Position numbers and translations under genes: made by a program. A stretch of 64,000 bases of DNA. Source: Tanypteryx hageni (taxonomy: Eukaryota; Arthropoda; Insecta; Odonata; Petaluridae). Numbering within the stretch: position 1 is the stretch's first letter; each line of letters begins with the position of its first letter. Below the pieces are notes generated by a model. That model worked only from the letters and a program-made list of their open reading frames with translations. It did no database searches and was not told the DNA's origin. Shown here one piece after another: positions 48,991 to 62,400 of the stretch. The stretch lies in contig CM054117.1 of assembly GCA_028673005.1 (NCBI GenBank), positions 36,910,564 to 36,974,563 on the forward strand, written 5' to 3'.

Positions 48991-49420
48991 AATGGAAGGA
49001 AGCGAAAAAAGTATTAAAGGGAGAGACGGCGAATCACTCCTAAAGGAGAAGGCGGTGGCGGAAAGGTGGAGTGGGAATAGAAGACCGAGCTTAGACGAAC
49101 CCCGAGTACGATAGCCACAGAAGGGAAAAGAAGATGAAGTGGGGGGTTGGGGAGACAAGCATGGGAATCTTATTACAACCTAATTAGCCGCCTTTACTGG
49201 GGAGTCCGACGGTGGAAGCGAGGAGGAATCTCATCGGGAGAGGCGCGAGAAGTGGGACGGGGAGAGGAAGAGGGAGAAGAGAGAAGCGGGAGAGGTGAAA
49301 TACGGCGTCCTCGGCGAGTTAGAGAAAAGACGGGAAGGTGGTGTGCGAGTGAAAGGAGATGGAGGGGAGGGAAGAATAAGTATAGTGAAAGAGAGAGAGA
49401 GAGAGAGCTAAGGACTTAAC
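48991..49420. repeat. Purine-rich block with (GA)n
   Basis: G/A-rich with a perfect GA run at about 49392-49408. Confidence 0.65.
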
Positions 49421-50880
49421 ATTCTTACCGTGGTAGGGTATGGGACGATGATGAACGACGACTTCCGCCGAGATTTCGAAGAGGGAATAAAATACAAAGG
49501 GAAAGAAACGAAAAGAGATGGGAAAAATTCACTCACGAAAGCGGCGAAGCATGCGGGTCTCCTTAAGAAGAATGACGGGAAGACACGGGAATGGGAGAGG
49601 AAAATTCCTTACCTGCAAAGAGGGAAAATAACAGAATTAAATATAAGACTTTTGGGGGTTAAAACGCAAAGGGGAGCAGCGGAGGGTTGAAATGCCACCT
49701 CCTTCCCACCCTACCCGACATGGTTCCAAGGGGAAGGGTGTTAAAATTAATGGACACTCCAATGTCACACCAAGAATCGGATTCCATCAGGAATACGAGT
49801 GCAAACATTACGCGCTGATTAAATGAGGTCGGCTCCCTTTGATTTGGGGAATGGTAAAGGAAGGCGAGGGATAGGAAAAAGAATCTAGATGCCGGGGCGA
49901 CTACCGACGCGTTCGCTCATCAATTGAAAGGGAGATAAAATTAATTTTAAATTCGTTTTGGTCGAAAAAAAACTCAGTTTCGTAGGATAAAGTTGATAAC
50001 CAAAGAAGTTAACGTAATGAATATTCGTCATACTTTATTTGGTAACAGCGATCTTAATTAATGCATCACCCACAGGAACAACAAAGTTATGAATTAAGAT
50101 AATAAATTAGTAAAAAAGATTAAGCTACAAGTTACATCTGATATGACATTCTGATTGATAAAAATGTTACATCAAAGCAAACATAAAAAGTTGTGCAATT
50201 TCTGAGTCTTTATAAAGACATTTTCACTATTTTATGGGATAATAACTCTCTTAAAAGGGAACGTACTCATTCCCATACACATACTGCTACATTAAAGCAA
50301 AACTTGACCGGTAAAAAAACCGCCGCTGCTGTTTTGGTATTAATTTGTTGTTCCAATTCAGCTTATACCTATAATATAGAAGTAAAGAAACTTAAAATAA
50401 AGAAAATATACAATCCAGAAATTAAACAAACACGAACCCCTCCTAGCAGTCTTCAATTCATACACCTCCGAATACATTGCAATTGGATAACCTCCTAATA
50501 ATCATTTTTTTTAAACTTCGTTCAAAACTTATGGTAGATGGCAACACAATCGAAATATTCTCTTCGTGCAGCGCACTACAGATATTACTTCAATTTAAAA
50601 TTCTGACGGATAGATGGCGACCTGATTCGCTCAGATCCTTCACCAAACACGGACCTGGCGTCAATCTCTTTCTCCACCCATCCCCACACCATACCTCTCC
50701 TCTATTCCTACTCCCACCATAATCCAGAGACACACGGCGCCTGATCTGGGAGGACGCCATTGGTCAAGACGCGGGAGGGGACTCGAAAGGGGCAAGTGAG
50801 GAGGCGGGACTCGAACCCGGGGATCCGATAGCCAATCATAGAGCTCGACTCGGAACCGCTTCGGCGAGAGAGGCAACGGC
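49421..50880. other. Non-coding stretch, nothing recognised
   Basis: Mixed sequence. 'ggactcgaacccgggga' near 50806 resembles a tRNA T-loop on the minus strand, but no cloverleaf can be built around it. No gene supported. Confidence 0.4.
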
Positions 50881-50883
50881 ATA

Positions 50884-51055
50884 GAGTGAGAGAGAGAGAG
50901 AAAGAGATTTTAGGGGAAGAGGAGGAGTAAGGGAGCGAGAATGTGGGGCGGGAACGACGAGAGATGAAATCGAATGACTGAGAGCGGCGGAGGAGGGGAA
51001 AGAAAAGCGAAGGAAGGAGAGAGGGGAGGGAAGGAAGCGGTATAGGGGACTGGGA
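50884..51055. repeat. Purine-rich block with GA repeats
   Basis: G/A-rich on the plus strand with GA repeats at about 50886-50905. Confidence 0.6.
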
Positions 51056-52780
51056 AAAGCGGGCCATTGGTAGCGACGGAGCGCAGACCCGATCCGGAGC
51101 CAAGATTTGATACGTAGGAAATAAAAAGAGAAAAATCGAACCTAAAGTCCGATTTAAATCATTCTATTATCGAGTGAAGTTCGACTCGGACAACGAGACA
51201 TAATGCGGATATAATCTCATCTGAATTCGCGAGACATTTCTTTTTGAATTGGTGATCAGAACGAACTCTTCCTCTCACCCCGTCCCCCTCCCCTCCCCCC
51301 CCATTCCAGCTGCCACCCCACCGATGCCGAATATGCCGCTCAAGATATTACGTCGAACTGCGACCTACAAGGATTTTTGGCAAGAATAGCGACGCTATTT
51401 GAATACGAAATTTTTCGGTGGGGATTTTTTTATATTTTGTTTTCGGAGGAAAAATTTACGTAGATCGGCGATTTAATTCTCCGTGCCCATAAAAATCATG
51501 CGACGAAAGATGCTACATGTTCCGCTTCGATATTCGACGGCGAATCGCGATTTAATTCGTTTCCCAAGGAGTAGAGAAAAAGAGAGAGGGAGACGCTGAT
51601 TTTCCCATTATGATTCAAATCGGGATTTTTCGCCAACGAGAATTGCGGGCGTAACAAACGATGCCATCTCCCGATTTTAATGCAATGTCCTTGACGCTAT
51701 CTTTTGTACCCAAGCAGGAAAATATACGTTACATACAGAAACTCTCCCCGTTCGTTTATATATAAATATATATTAATAAAAAACGAACGGCTATGTACAG
51801 TGCTGCGAAACGGCTGTTGTAATATATGATAGCGGAAATGACGAAAGGGATTCCAAAGATTAACGAGGGAAAGGAATTTCGAGAAGATCGTTAGTATTTT
51901 ATGGAAGACATTTGTGTAACTCCGCTTGCGGGACGTATATTCGAGCATGACAACAGGAAAAAACAAACGCATTAAAACGAGGATGAAAAGGAAAGGGAAT
52001 ACGCGATACGCCATCCATCCGCTTCAAAGTGTTTATCGTCGGGATCATCTCTCATGATAAAACCCTTCTCTCTCCCCCTTGTCTCATTTGGGGATGCTTC
52101 CTTTAAAGACTAGGAAATTACAATCTTGCGCCAAAAACTACGATGATGACTAGGACCGATGACTGCTTTATCACAACAGCTATCAAATAACATTTTTTGT
52201 ATATATCCATTCGTCGAAAAAGAAATACGAAGGCCACTCCATCTTCTTCTTCTTCGATTTCTTAAGAGATACTAAAACGCGAGTGCCACATTTTTCCGTA
52301 AACGCTCCTCCTTCGCTACTCGACAAAAAAACGAGAGAACGTAAAAACTATGATAACGAAACGAACTACCCTTTCCATTCTGAAAAGAAAACCCCAATTT
52401 TCTTAAACGCTCGAAACGTACGGTATCAAACCATCTCCTCCTCGATTCATCAAGGGAAAGGGATGGAAAAAATCATTAAAGATGACGATTATAGCGACGA
52501 CGGAGGGGCGTAAAAATTTAAAGTCTCAAAAAAAAAGAGGCGCGGCGAGAAAATTCCATCCCGTGACTCCGAAACGTGAATCCCACCGCGAGTGGGAGAA
52601 AACGTGGTTTTAATGAGCGTTTTACTCATACACCGCGATGAACTGAAGATTATTTACACATTTCGCTCAAGCACACAAGCAAATTAACGGTTCGAAAACC
52701 TTCGGCAATTTCGCTACGCCCCCGAAAAAAAAAACTAAACGGAAAAGCGAGAAAACTGTTCATAAAGTAAGACGCCCGAA
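51056..52780. other. Non-coding stretch, CpG-rich in part
   Basis: A C-rich patch at 51276-51302, then CpG-containing balanced sequence (51320-51700) with motifs such as 'gcgatttaattc' twice (about 51465 and 51548). No gene or transposon recognised. Confidence 0.4.
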
Positions 52781-54190
52781 CAATGAATGCAACCCGTCCT
52801 CACCCCTTCAACCTCTCCTCCGCTTCCATCTTTATGTTATACTTGCCCCCCGAACGACATAGGCAATGAGGTGGAGCGAGGAGGGAAAAAGAAAGAACGG
52901 GGAAAAATCTTAAAAGATCTTATCAGACAACAAGCGGGAGGAAAACGATTAAGAAAAGCCCAAATAAAATACGGAACACGTTCAGTTTTTTTTTTTGTAA
53001 ATCCCTCCTTTCCTTCCCGGAGATCCATTACCCCGCAGCGCAGTCACTCCCTCAAGGGGTAAAAAGAAGGAAGGGGGAGGGAACTCCTTTTGCACGCCAA
53101 AGCCATCAAATTCCGCAAGACATGCATACCGACTCCTAAATCGCGACGTCCCTCGGATAAACGCCCGCAAATAAAAAGGAGGAAAGAGGCGGGGGTGGAA
53201 CGGAAAAAAGAAAGATTTGGGAACAATAACACCGCGGAATCTAATTATCCTCCCCCCCCCCTTACCCATCATTTGCCCACATTTTCCACCCCCTTCCCAA
53301 CCCCCACACACACACATAACAACCTCTTCCACCGACCGTGGTCTAGCCAATTTTATACACGGAAGGGTGTGACCCGTAACGGCGCCATCTATTTCTCCCC
53401 CCCCCTTCCCACACTACCACTCAAACCCCACTTTCTGTATTTTTCCTTCCCTCCCCCTTGCGCAACCCGCCTACTATCAACCTTTTCTAATCCTCTGGAC
53501 ACAACCCTTTCTCCCGTCCATGGAGATGGGGGAGGTTGGGAGTACCTCGACTCTCCGCGGGGAAAAATTCCCATCAAATAGGAATGCCTCCACTCCCCCT
53601 AACCCCTTCACCGACGAAATTAGGCGACCCGGAGCTCCCCCCCACGACCCTAACCCTGCCCTCCCACCACCGCCCTTTTTTCACGACCTCTCCCTCCCCC
53701 CCGCACTCCTCCACCCACGCACACCGACTATCTTAATAAGCAGACGTCTTTTTCTCATTCCGATTACGGGTTAGGGCTATTAGAACGAAGGGGCGTAGAA
53801 TGGAGAGGAGGTGGAGCTGGATGGGGGGGTGGCGAGAGAGGAGAGGATGCCAGATAGGAACGTAAAAACTAAGCCGTAGACGCTCTCTCTCCTTCACTCC
53901 TCCCTTTCTTTCTTTTTTTAAATGGTAGCCGTGGCATTAAGATGTGTTCGCCTCCTTTTAAAACCTCTTCCCTCTTTTCTCTCCCAATTCGGTCCGCCCC
54001 TCCCTCCGATCGTCTCCCACTCCTCGGAGAGACCCACTAATTTCCCATCCCCACCATCGCAAGTTGCCCATCCTCCTTTTTTAACCCAACCTCTCCCACG
54101 TCCGCGACACAACTTAGTTTAAGAATCGTAAAACGTGGAATGAAATAGAGGAATAAAAGAGCATTAAGGGAGAGAGAGAGGGGGGGAGGG
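52781..54190. repeat. Series of pyrimidine and purine tracts
   Basis: C/T-rich at 52795-52830, A/G-rich at 52870-52970, C-rich with homopolymer C runs at 53240-53720, G/A-rich at 53795-53855, C/T-rich at 53885-54100, and G/A-rich at 54150-54200. Many overlapping compositional frames occur on both strands; none resembles a protein family. Confidence 0.6.
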
Positions 54191-56500
54191 GTGGTAGGCT
54201 TGGAAACAGAAGGGAAACGCCGGATGTAACGAATGCGAGTTTTTTTATGGATGAAAAAACAAGTCTAGAAGGGGTTGAGAATGAGTAAAGGACAGTGAAA
54301 ATGGAGGGGCGAAAAAAGAATCGCGAGGAATTCAGCGTGATAAACTCGAAAAAAAAACAAGTATATTTATCGGGAATATCTTTTAATTGGGGAGGGAAAA
54401 AACAGTCTCTTTTTTCCTCCTCTCCTAGAGTGATACATATGTCCTTGAAGGGTGTGATTAAACGGCGTTGGCTTTAAGGAGATTAACGTAGATTAAAAGT
54501 CGGGAGGGTAGAGGAATGGTGGCGGTTGGGAGGTAGGGGTCATAAATCAGGGTATGAACTGGTGATTGTGTGTGAGTGGGGTTACGAGGGAGAGCCTTTC
54601 CTTTCTGCGGGGATGGGAGGAAAGCGGGGGGATGAGAGGGGCGCATTCGGGATTAGGGTGTTGATAAGGACGTTTAAGGTCTGCAGAGAGGGAGAAAGGG
54701 ATGCTTAATTCATTGGGGAGGATTCTGGAGCACGAAGTCCCTTCGATATTGTTTAAGATTATAGGGCAGAGGAGTTGGGAATACAAGAGACCTCTTTACC
54801 CATGCCAGGCTATCCTTTCCACCTCACCCCTTTCCGATTAACTAGCGGAGAGAGAAAGTGAGAAGAAAAGAGAACCACGCACCGCTGTTCCTTTATGCAC
54901 AACATCAAATCAGAAAATATGATTGACTGCGTTCTATGAAAAAATGGAGTGACTCCTTAAACCAAATTAAATCAGAAAAAAAGATCGAATTAATTATTTT
55001 TGTTATTTTCATCATTCTAACAAAATTAATATCCCGTATTATCAATGGAATTTTCCTAGATAAAATCTATAATATCAGAAGACCATCAAAGCCTAACGAG
55101 AAAATTTAAACGTTAAATACTTATGAATACAACGACATATCCGAATTTTACGCCTTAAATAAATCCAGCTAATTTTCCCTCGCAAGCAAACACTCATTAA
55201 GTGACTGAAAGAAATCCTATAATTAATAAAATAAACTTGGACACGTCAAAATGTGACTTGGATGAAAGATAAAGATTTCTCCAAGAATCGCGAAAGCATT
55301 GCTTCTCATGAATGAAATGGTTCCAGCAACACTTTCCCAACGTTCACATTAATATGCGTAGATAAATGGCCGGATGTTTGTGTACGTGATGTTTATCCCG
55401 AATCGCAATAAGTTTGAGCCAGCGGTTCATAAACAGGATAGGAAACATCCGCCCGTGTGACAACTGCAGATGATGAAAAAATGCTGTCTATAACGTGGTG
55501 GAGCCTTCGAAAACAATTACAGATGGATTAGCGCGACCTTAATTATTCATCACGATTCCCTTTAACCCTCTTAAGGCAAAAGAAACTCATTTATTGAAAA
55601 ATAAGAAAGGCCGCATTTTTTCCGAAACGCCATCACGCAATGAGAAAATATTTAATTCTTTCGAAAGCATTTGACCGGTGCCTTTTCTCTCAGACTCCTT
55701 CCTTCACTCCTTTCAAAAAAATCCATCCAAACAAAACTTCATATTTTTTATTACTTCAAAATCCTTTATTTCCTTCATCCCGAACCCTATTCCTTCCATC
55801 TCTCTTCATTTTTATAGCCGGCTATAATTTTTAAGCGTATTCCTTGAGGGAGGGTCGAGATGGAGGGAAAAAATCCCAAAAAATCATATCCCAGGAATAG
55901 TAATGAAAGTTTTTTTTAATGCAGATATACACACAACGGGCAGAATGAGATAAAAAAAGCGAGATAGAAAAAATATTTAAAAAACTGTTACGGAACTACC
56001 CTAGTAAGCATCCTGCAACCCCATCCCATATCTCCCCACCCTTCCACGACTAAACGCCATACAGCCTCCCTCTTTTCCATCTTCGGCAGTCTCGGGCTTA
56101 TTGTCGCCTTAGTCGTCGTCAGAAATGGCACGACGAAGACTTGCGATGAGGAGAAAAGGCTGGCGAAATAATAAAAAGATTCAGGCGATAAAAAAATAAA
56201 CTGTTTTTGAACCCACTAACCTCCCGACCTCCCTGATGCCCCGCCAACCACATCCGAGGAAAAAATATACATATAAGGCAGTCTGAAGTCTCTATCCAGG
56301 ACGGTAGAGAAAAGTCTCCAACGGAAAAACGAGAGGAGGAATAAATGGCCGGAATCTCCTGTGGATAGAAATTGTCTGCGGCAGAAATCGAGATAATCAA
56401 CGATCCGTTATTATAGAGAGGGGAGCTGATTTCTGGCCTTGTTTAGTTCCAAGAGAATGGCGCGCCCTCCCTATTTTTAGCGTCCGTGGGAAGTCGGCGA
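54191..56500. other. Non-coding stretch, nothing recognised
   Basis: G-rich at 54500-54780 and A/T-rich after that. No gene, RNA or repeat recognised. Confidence 0.4.
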
Positions 56501-57500
56501 AGGCGCGAGGAGAGAGAGAGAGAGGGTTTAGAGAGAGGAGGGCGGAAAATGGGAAACCTAGAGGGAGGGGTTTACGGCGTCGTCCATGGTCCGCGAGACT
56601 AAATTAGCACCGTCGACGAGAAGAATCCGAACAAAGAACGCCGATTGTCGTGAAGGCGACCTATAGCGATATAATCGGGCCATGAATAAGGGAGGTCGGA
56701 AAATGGAGGCCTATATTTCTGGGGACGTGCACCGACGAAAATAAAAGAGCGAATTTCGATAACAAAAAGGATATTGCGCATAAGGTTGAATGGATCCACG
56801 AGGATGAAGTCGATGTAACCAATGGAGATTGAATGAAAAAAGGACGACCCTTCTTCACCCGTACGACGAAAAAATAAAAGTCTACGTGCATTGTGTAGCC
56901 TAGGACATAAACGCCATAAACTTAAAAATCCGACGAATTTAGATAAGATGATTGGTATTAAAATATTATTAAATAGAAGAGATTTTTGCATTACCAAACC
57001 GGCGAGCTTTATAAATGCAAATGTTTCCTGCGCGAGAAAATTCATACCCCGGTTGGGATCTAACGCCATTTCCCTGAATAAATGGGCGATTGAACAGTGC
57101 AGCCCTCGAATCAAGTGATAATAAATTCGGTTTTCGGGAAGATATGGGACACGCTCGCACATAAGAAAGAGAAAAGGCGGCAGCACGAGCGTTAAAAAAA
57201 AATCCCAACTTTGAATAAAACTCATTCGCAGTTTTCCCGAATAAAATAACACGAAAATGAGCAAACACACAGAGCGGCGTACGTCGTGTTGAACCTCCCC
57301 ACTCCTCCCACACATTCACCCCGCGGGATATAAAAAAAGAAGAGCTGAAGGGAAAGAAGGGTCTTTACTACCCAATAAAAATTATTCGTCCCCACTCTGA
57401 CCCGAAAAGAATAAACTTAATTTTTTACAGCGCTTTATCTCTCCGCATCCTTACCCTTCCGCACATGCCTAGGTCTCTCCCCTTTTCTCCTCCAGCCACC
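56501..57500. other. CpG-containing unique sequence with long minus-strand open frame
   Basis: A minus-strand frame of 238 codons (56599-57315) crosses sequence that is not low complexity, unlike the other long frames here. The translation is hydrophobic and matches no family I recognise; other frames (56891-57118 plus, 56969-57319 minus) overlap it. The plus strand carries a perfect octamer ATGCAAAT (57015-57022) and CATAAA motifs, so conserved regulatory DNA is as plausible as a gene. I do not call it coding. Confidence 0.25.
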
Positions 57501-57514
57501 CACGCCCATTCTCG

Positions 57515-57516
<2 letters not shown>

Positions 57517-57554
<38 letters not shown>
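57517..57554. repeat. (AT)19 microsatellite
   Basis: Perfect AT dinucleotide run of 38 bp, between a C/T-rich patch on its left and purine-rich sequence (57600-57760) on its right. Confidence 0.95.
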
Positions 57555-57556
<2 letters not shown>

Positions 57557-58584
57557 TGGAGGGCGATCCCCCAGCTGAATGATTCGCTAATTGCGCTAAT
57601 TTGGCCGGAGGGAAGAAAGGCTGGAGGGAGGGGAATTCGGAAAGGGCGAGAAAGGATAGAGGGCAGGAGGGGAAGAAAAGGGAGGACATGGGGATCTCGG
57701 TCGCAAGGGATGGGGGAGGAAGGAAAGGAAGGTGGAGAAAAAGGTTTAGTTAGTTAGTCCGGACCCTATTTTCACGCTCCTGCAGGATCGACTCTAAAAA
57801 AACCTTTTCCTTGGCCCGTAGTAAAACATCCTACCCTTTTCACAAAACTACATTTCCGCTGACCATTTAATTTCTTCTGGATAATAACGGAAGGATGGGG
57901 GAGGGAAGATTTTTTTTAAACTTCCAAAAAATAAAATGCCAGCGAGAAAGAAGGATGTGCGTATGCATGGAGAAAGGAGATGGAACAGTAGATGGTTAAA
58001 AACGGGTTGATAACTGAGGCGAGAAAGAGAGTGAGTGGCGAGACGGCTTTCATGGATAGGAAAGAGGCATGCCTTCAAGGGAATGAGTCAAGATTATGCG
58101 ATGTGATTGGTAAAGATCGTTCTGAATGACAAGAAAAGCCTTTAAAAATGAAAGGGTTGCATTTACGACGGCTCTGGAGAAGAGGAAGGCATATAAAACG
58201 ATGAAAAGAAGAGCTTGCGTAAAAACAGTGAAATTCGTATTATATAAAGAGGTCATAAACTAGGATAAACAAGTAACTCGATAAAACAGGGATTTAGAGT
58301 AAACTTAACTCCAAGTACAATACTTAAAAATATATATAAGATAATTTAAAACGCTCGTAAGACAAGAGCTTCGTAAAAATTGACTAAGTATTCTATGAAT
58401 TTTCTCCATATTTCAAAGAGATTCTGAAGAAGCAGTTTTAGATGAGGAAATGCATGCTCACATTACAAGCATTTACATAATTCATTGTATGACGAAAGTT
58501 AATAAAATATCCTGCGCACTACATGCGAGTTTACAGGGTAGAGAATTATTTTCTCGTTCGAGTATTACCACAAAAACGATAATC
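57555..58584. other. Non-coding stretch, partly purine-rich
   Basis: Purine-rich to about 57760, then A/T-rich; nothing recognised. Confidence 0.4.
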
Positions 58585-58770
58585 AGTTATTCGACTTTAA
58601 GAACAAGCACTTAAAAAATACATGTCTCAGATATCTCCAATAGCCAACATAAAGCATATGGCTGTGGCTATTGGAGACACCTGAGAAAAGTATTTTTTTA
58701 AAGTTTGTTCTTAAATTTTTTCAGCCATAAGACGAGCTCGATAACTCTCTGTTGAATTAGTTATTCGACT
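58585..58770. repeat. Hairpin flanked by 12-bp direct repeats
   Basis: The left arm 58598-58646 and right arm 58665-58713 (49 nt each) are complementary with about eight mismatches around an 18-nt loop. The innermost tccaatagcca/tggctattgga part is perfect. The 12-mer agttattcgact occurs directly repeated on both sides (58585-58596 and 58759-58770). The size and shape resemble a short fold-back MITE or a microRNA-type precursor. No known microRNA seed was recognised. Confidence 0.8.
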
Positions 58771-59575
58771 ACATTAGTTAAATAATTGAAGAAGCACGTG
58801 CTATAAGAACTTTACCAATAGTAAGAACATGTAACTGATGTCATTGAGTAAACAATGACATGATACTCAATCTAATACGACTAAAACAAAAAAGATGAAT
58901 CCATCTCATTAGCGTTTTCTTCAAATTTTGGTGGAGAAAAAAGTAACTTTTGCCAAACATAGGCATTCATCTAAATGCAAACATATTAATCTATCAAATA
59001 TATTTTGAGAAATGCATTGAAATGGAGGGAAAACTAAAAATGAAATTAAAAATCAAAAAATCATATTATTAAATTCTTACTATTATTTTTTAATCGTTCA
59101 AACATGAAATACTGACTTCAACCACAAAAACCTTTTGCCGCTCTCACCGAATGAGTTTGAGGTGACGAATTACACAAGAGAGAAACAGGCATGCGCCCTT
59201 CGAAGCAAGACAGATAAACGGAGGCGTATTTATTTAAGCTCTGACGTGTTCGGATTAAGCAGTGAGCGACACTTATCTCTCCCAATGCCGTGACTCAAGT
59301 TACAACGAAAAGCTAACTCGATAAACAGGTCCCGAAGCATTTCTCCACGAATGTCAACCGAAAAGAAAACCTTTCTCCTGGTTCTTCGCCTGTCACGCGC
59401 GCTCATAACGCAGATCGAATCTCTAAAATTACGATTGAAAGGTATACTTCTCGTAAAAAAATTTCATCGGATATAAACGAGCGATTATTACCGTATTCGC
59501 GATTAAACGACTGTATCAAAAAAAGATAATTAAAACAACAGTTAAAGTCTATGGAAAATTCCTGCCAGCTCATAG
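58771..59575. other. Non-coding stretch, nothing recognised
   Basis: A/T-rich, then balanced sequence; no gene recognised. Confidence 0.4.
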
Positions 59576-60560
59576 CAAAAAAAGGGGCCTATTGAGCGAT
59601 TTCATCCCCTTCCTCCTCCTTTTCCCCTTTTCTCCCCTTTTCTCCGCGTCGCAAATCCACCCTTCTGAAACCTTCCTCTCCTGACCCTTTGCGTTCGGCC
59701 TCCGAACTTATAATTCATCATTTTTCTACTCCGCCCCTCCCCCTCCAAATCCAGCACCCTTATTTAAACAACCGGACCATTGGACCACCGGAAAAAAAAA
59801 CCGACCCCACCGGGCTCGCATGAATCTCTTCACATCCTCTCCTCCCTCCCAACCCCAGCTCCTAAAAAAAAAGGATTCGCAAAAACCTTCCCATTTCTCC
59901 ATCGAAAATGACCCAATCCCAATGCCTCCTGCGGAAATCCCAATCTACCTGAAATCGACCTCCGCGAATTCTTTCTCGACTTCAATCCCGTCCGCTCGCT
60001 TACCCTTGGAATCACGATTCTCGGTAAAGCTTCTGGAAAATATTTTAATCTTTGTCGAAACGACGAGTGCGAAAAGCTCGGGCGAAGGACAAAATAATTC
60101 CCCGCGTTCGAATAAAAATACGGTTAATTTTCCGCGACCGACGAAAATTTTTAATCACGAAAAGGTGCGGGGAAAACCCCGTTATTTCGGAAATATGAAA
60201 AACCGAGATTTTTTTGGCGACGTTAATTATGTATCGACGGCTCGGAAAAAAGGAGCAGTCTCTCGATTTGCTTTATTGCATTCGTCTGAGGCTTATAACG
60301 GCGTTAATGATCATAAGCACGGCGGAGAAATTCACGAAATCTCTAGCATAAAAAAGTAAAAATTTAAAACCCCGACGGATTATCAGCGAAATAATCCCCT
60401 CAGCTGTACGAGCGCCGAAAAAATTAATTGCGCCTCACCTTAATTAAGAGGAAATAAGGTGAACTGATAATTCTCGCGAGGAATAGAACCGACAAAAACT
60501 CGTCAGATGAAAGCAATTCCGTCATAAAGTTTGAAGAGAAAAAATACAAAAACTTGAAAA
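59576..60560. other. Pyrimidine patch then CpG-rich unique sequence
   Basis: 59600-59770 is C/T-rich. 59940-60480 is rich in CpG, with cgaaaat/attttcg-type words. A 179-codon plus-strand frame (59820-60359) spans both parts and shows no domain or conserved pattern. I regard it as chance, or as a possible regulatory region. Confidence 0.35.
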
Positions 60561-62400
60561 TAAAATGCCGGCGCCAAATAAATAATGTGTTCTCTTTGAT
60601 CAAACAGAAGTCCGATAAAAAGTCACAATTTACAATCTTAATAGCGGGTATAAAATGCTTACGTACATGATATTAAAAGAGCAAATTCGATCGTGTTTAC
60701 ACATTAAAGGCGAGTCGAAAAAACATCTATGGCACTTCTAATCCAAATCAAATTATATCAACTAATAGTGAGCACACAAATCCCTCGCTTTGCTCTGTAC
60801 ATACGTTCCTGGAAAATATCGTGTCACGACTTTTTCATTCGATAACATAAGGTTACATTTGGGCCCCACCTTGAGCTCCACATGCTACAATTTAGTTATG
60901 CTGTATTCCCTTTATCCTTTCTTATACTCTGAAACAAACCGGAAAATTTTATGCTTTTTTAATGCTCGGGGACTGTATCAAATACGTTCTTAAGCCAAAT
61001 CGATGGTCGTGCAATTCCATTAGTTTTCTAAAAGAAAACCGTGCTAAAGCAAAACCGTGCAATTCGATTTTTGGGGCATAACAGTTTGAAAGAATGATTT
61101 CAAAAGAAGAATATAAAATCTACAAAAAACAATCATAGATCTCCACAAAAGCCGCCGAACCACTATGAGGCATAACAGGTAAAGAAAAGTCGCAAAAGAC
61201 GGAAAGAGTAGGAAGGACACGACTATCGCCGAAAAAAATAATACGAGCCAACAAACAAAGGGAGACGTGCAAGCGAAAGGAAGAGAAAGGCCGAGGAGGC
61301 GAACGCCGACGAGATGGATTATGTTAGGACCGGTAGATTACACGCGTATGTGCAGAGGGAGGAGCTACGTGAGTATTGCAACGGGTGGAAAGAAAGAACG
61401 GAGCGGAAAAGTATGGAGGAGAAGAGTTTAGAGAAGAAACAGTCGGTATGAAATTTTATGAACTCACCGCCACCCCCTTTTATCCGAAATCGCCCGCACA
61501 GAATCTCCCCGGACAACCAACTACCCTTCTTGCCATTGCCCTCCCCTTCATGCTCCTCCCCGTACATAGGAGCCCACGAACCTCCCATCCTACGGAAACC
61601 CCCACCACCTAGAAGGGGAAAAAACATATTTCCCTTCCGCTACCCTCAAGCGAACCTTTCAAAAACCAACCCTTCTCGTAAAGGGGAAAGAGAGGCGGAG
61701 TAAGGAAGAGAGGAGAGGCGCCCTGTAAAATAGAATTTATGTATATACGGCGAATGGGGAGGTTAAGGGACGAAAGGAGGTCCAGGGAGAGAGATAGAAG
61801 AGAAAATAAAGGGGAGGAGCAGATCGAAAGTCTGCATAAGAGGAAGAGCCGGTATCAGGAAAAGTGGGGGACGCGAAGAGCGGTTACTTATTCGCAGATG
61901 GGCGAGAGAATGAGGGTAGGCTTTCACGTAGATAACCGATCCATAGGAGTACCACCGATAGTATATAAGTTCAAATGTTACGAACATATTTATGGACCAT
62001 AAATATCGAACAAGTTAACTAACGTTACGGACGGCCGTCTCTTCCCTTATAGGATGAGAAAATGGAAGTGTTTAAGGGTAAAAAGATGAAGCGCGGTACC
62101 CAAATGAATTGAAGAGGGTGCGAGAAGAAAGGAAAAGATTGCTACAAAAAAGATGAAAGATAAAAAGAAAAAATAAATACAAAAATTTCTAAATATAAAG
62201 GAATTGAGCTGCTATGACTGAAAAAATAACGCGGTGGATAATGCACCAAGAAAAAGAAAAAATATTCATAAACTTAAAATGTTATTGGGAGAGCATTACA
62301 CAAAACTGAAGACGGAAAACACGAGATGCGATATGCGAGGTAATAAAAATTAAATACACTGAAGCGAAATGAGAAAAAAAAGCCTGATTTTGGATAGCAA
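60561..62400. other. Non-coding stretch with purine-rich patches
   Basis: A/T-rich, then purine-rich at 61200-61300, 61380-61440 and 61740-61870. No gene recognised. Confidence 0.4.

Noticed and set aside
50800..50832. tRNA gene on the minus strand (ggactcgaacccgggga)
   Set aside because: The T-loop word is present, but the T stem does not pair and no acceptor, D or anticodon arms can be assembled around it.
59820..60359. 179-codon plus-strand open frame as a gene
   Set aside because: It spans a pyrimidine patch and a CpG-rich stretch, has no recognisable domain, and its amino-acid make-up changes abruptly at the composition boundary.
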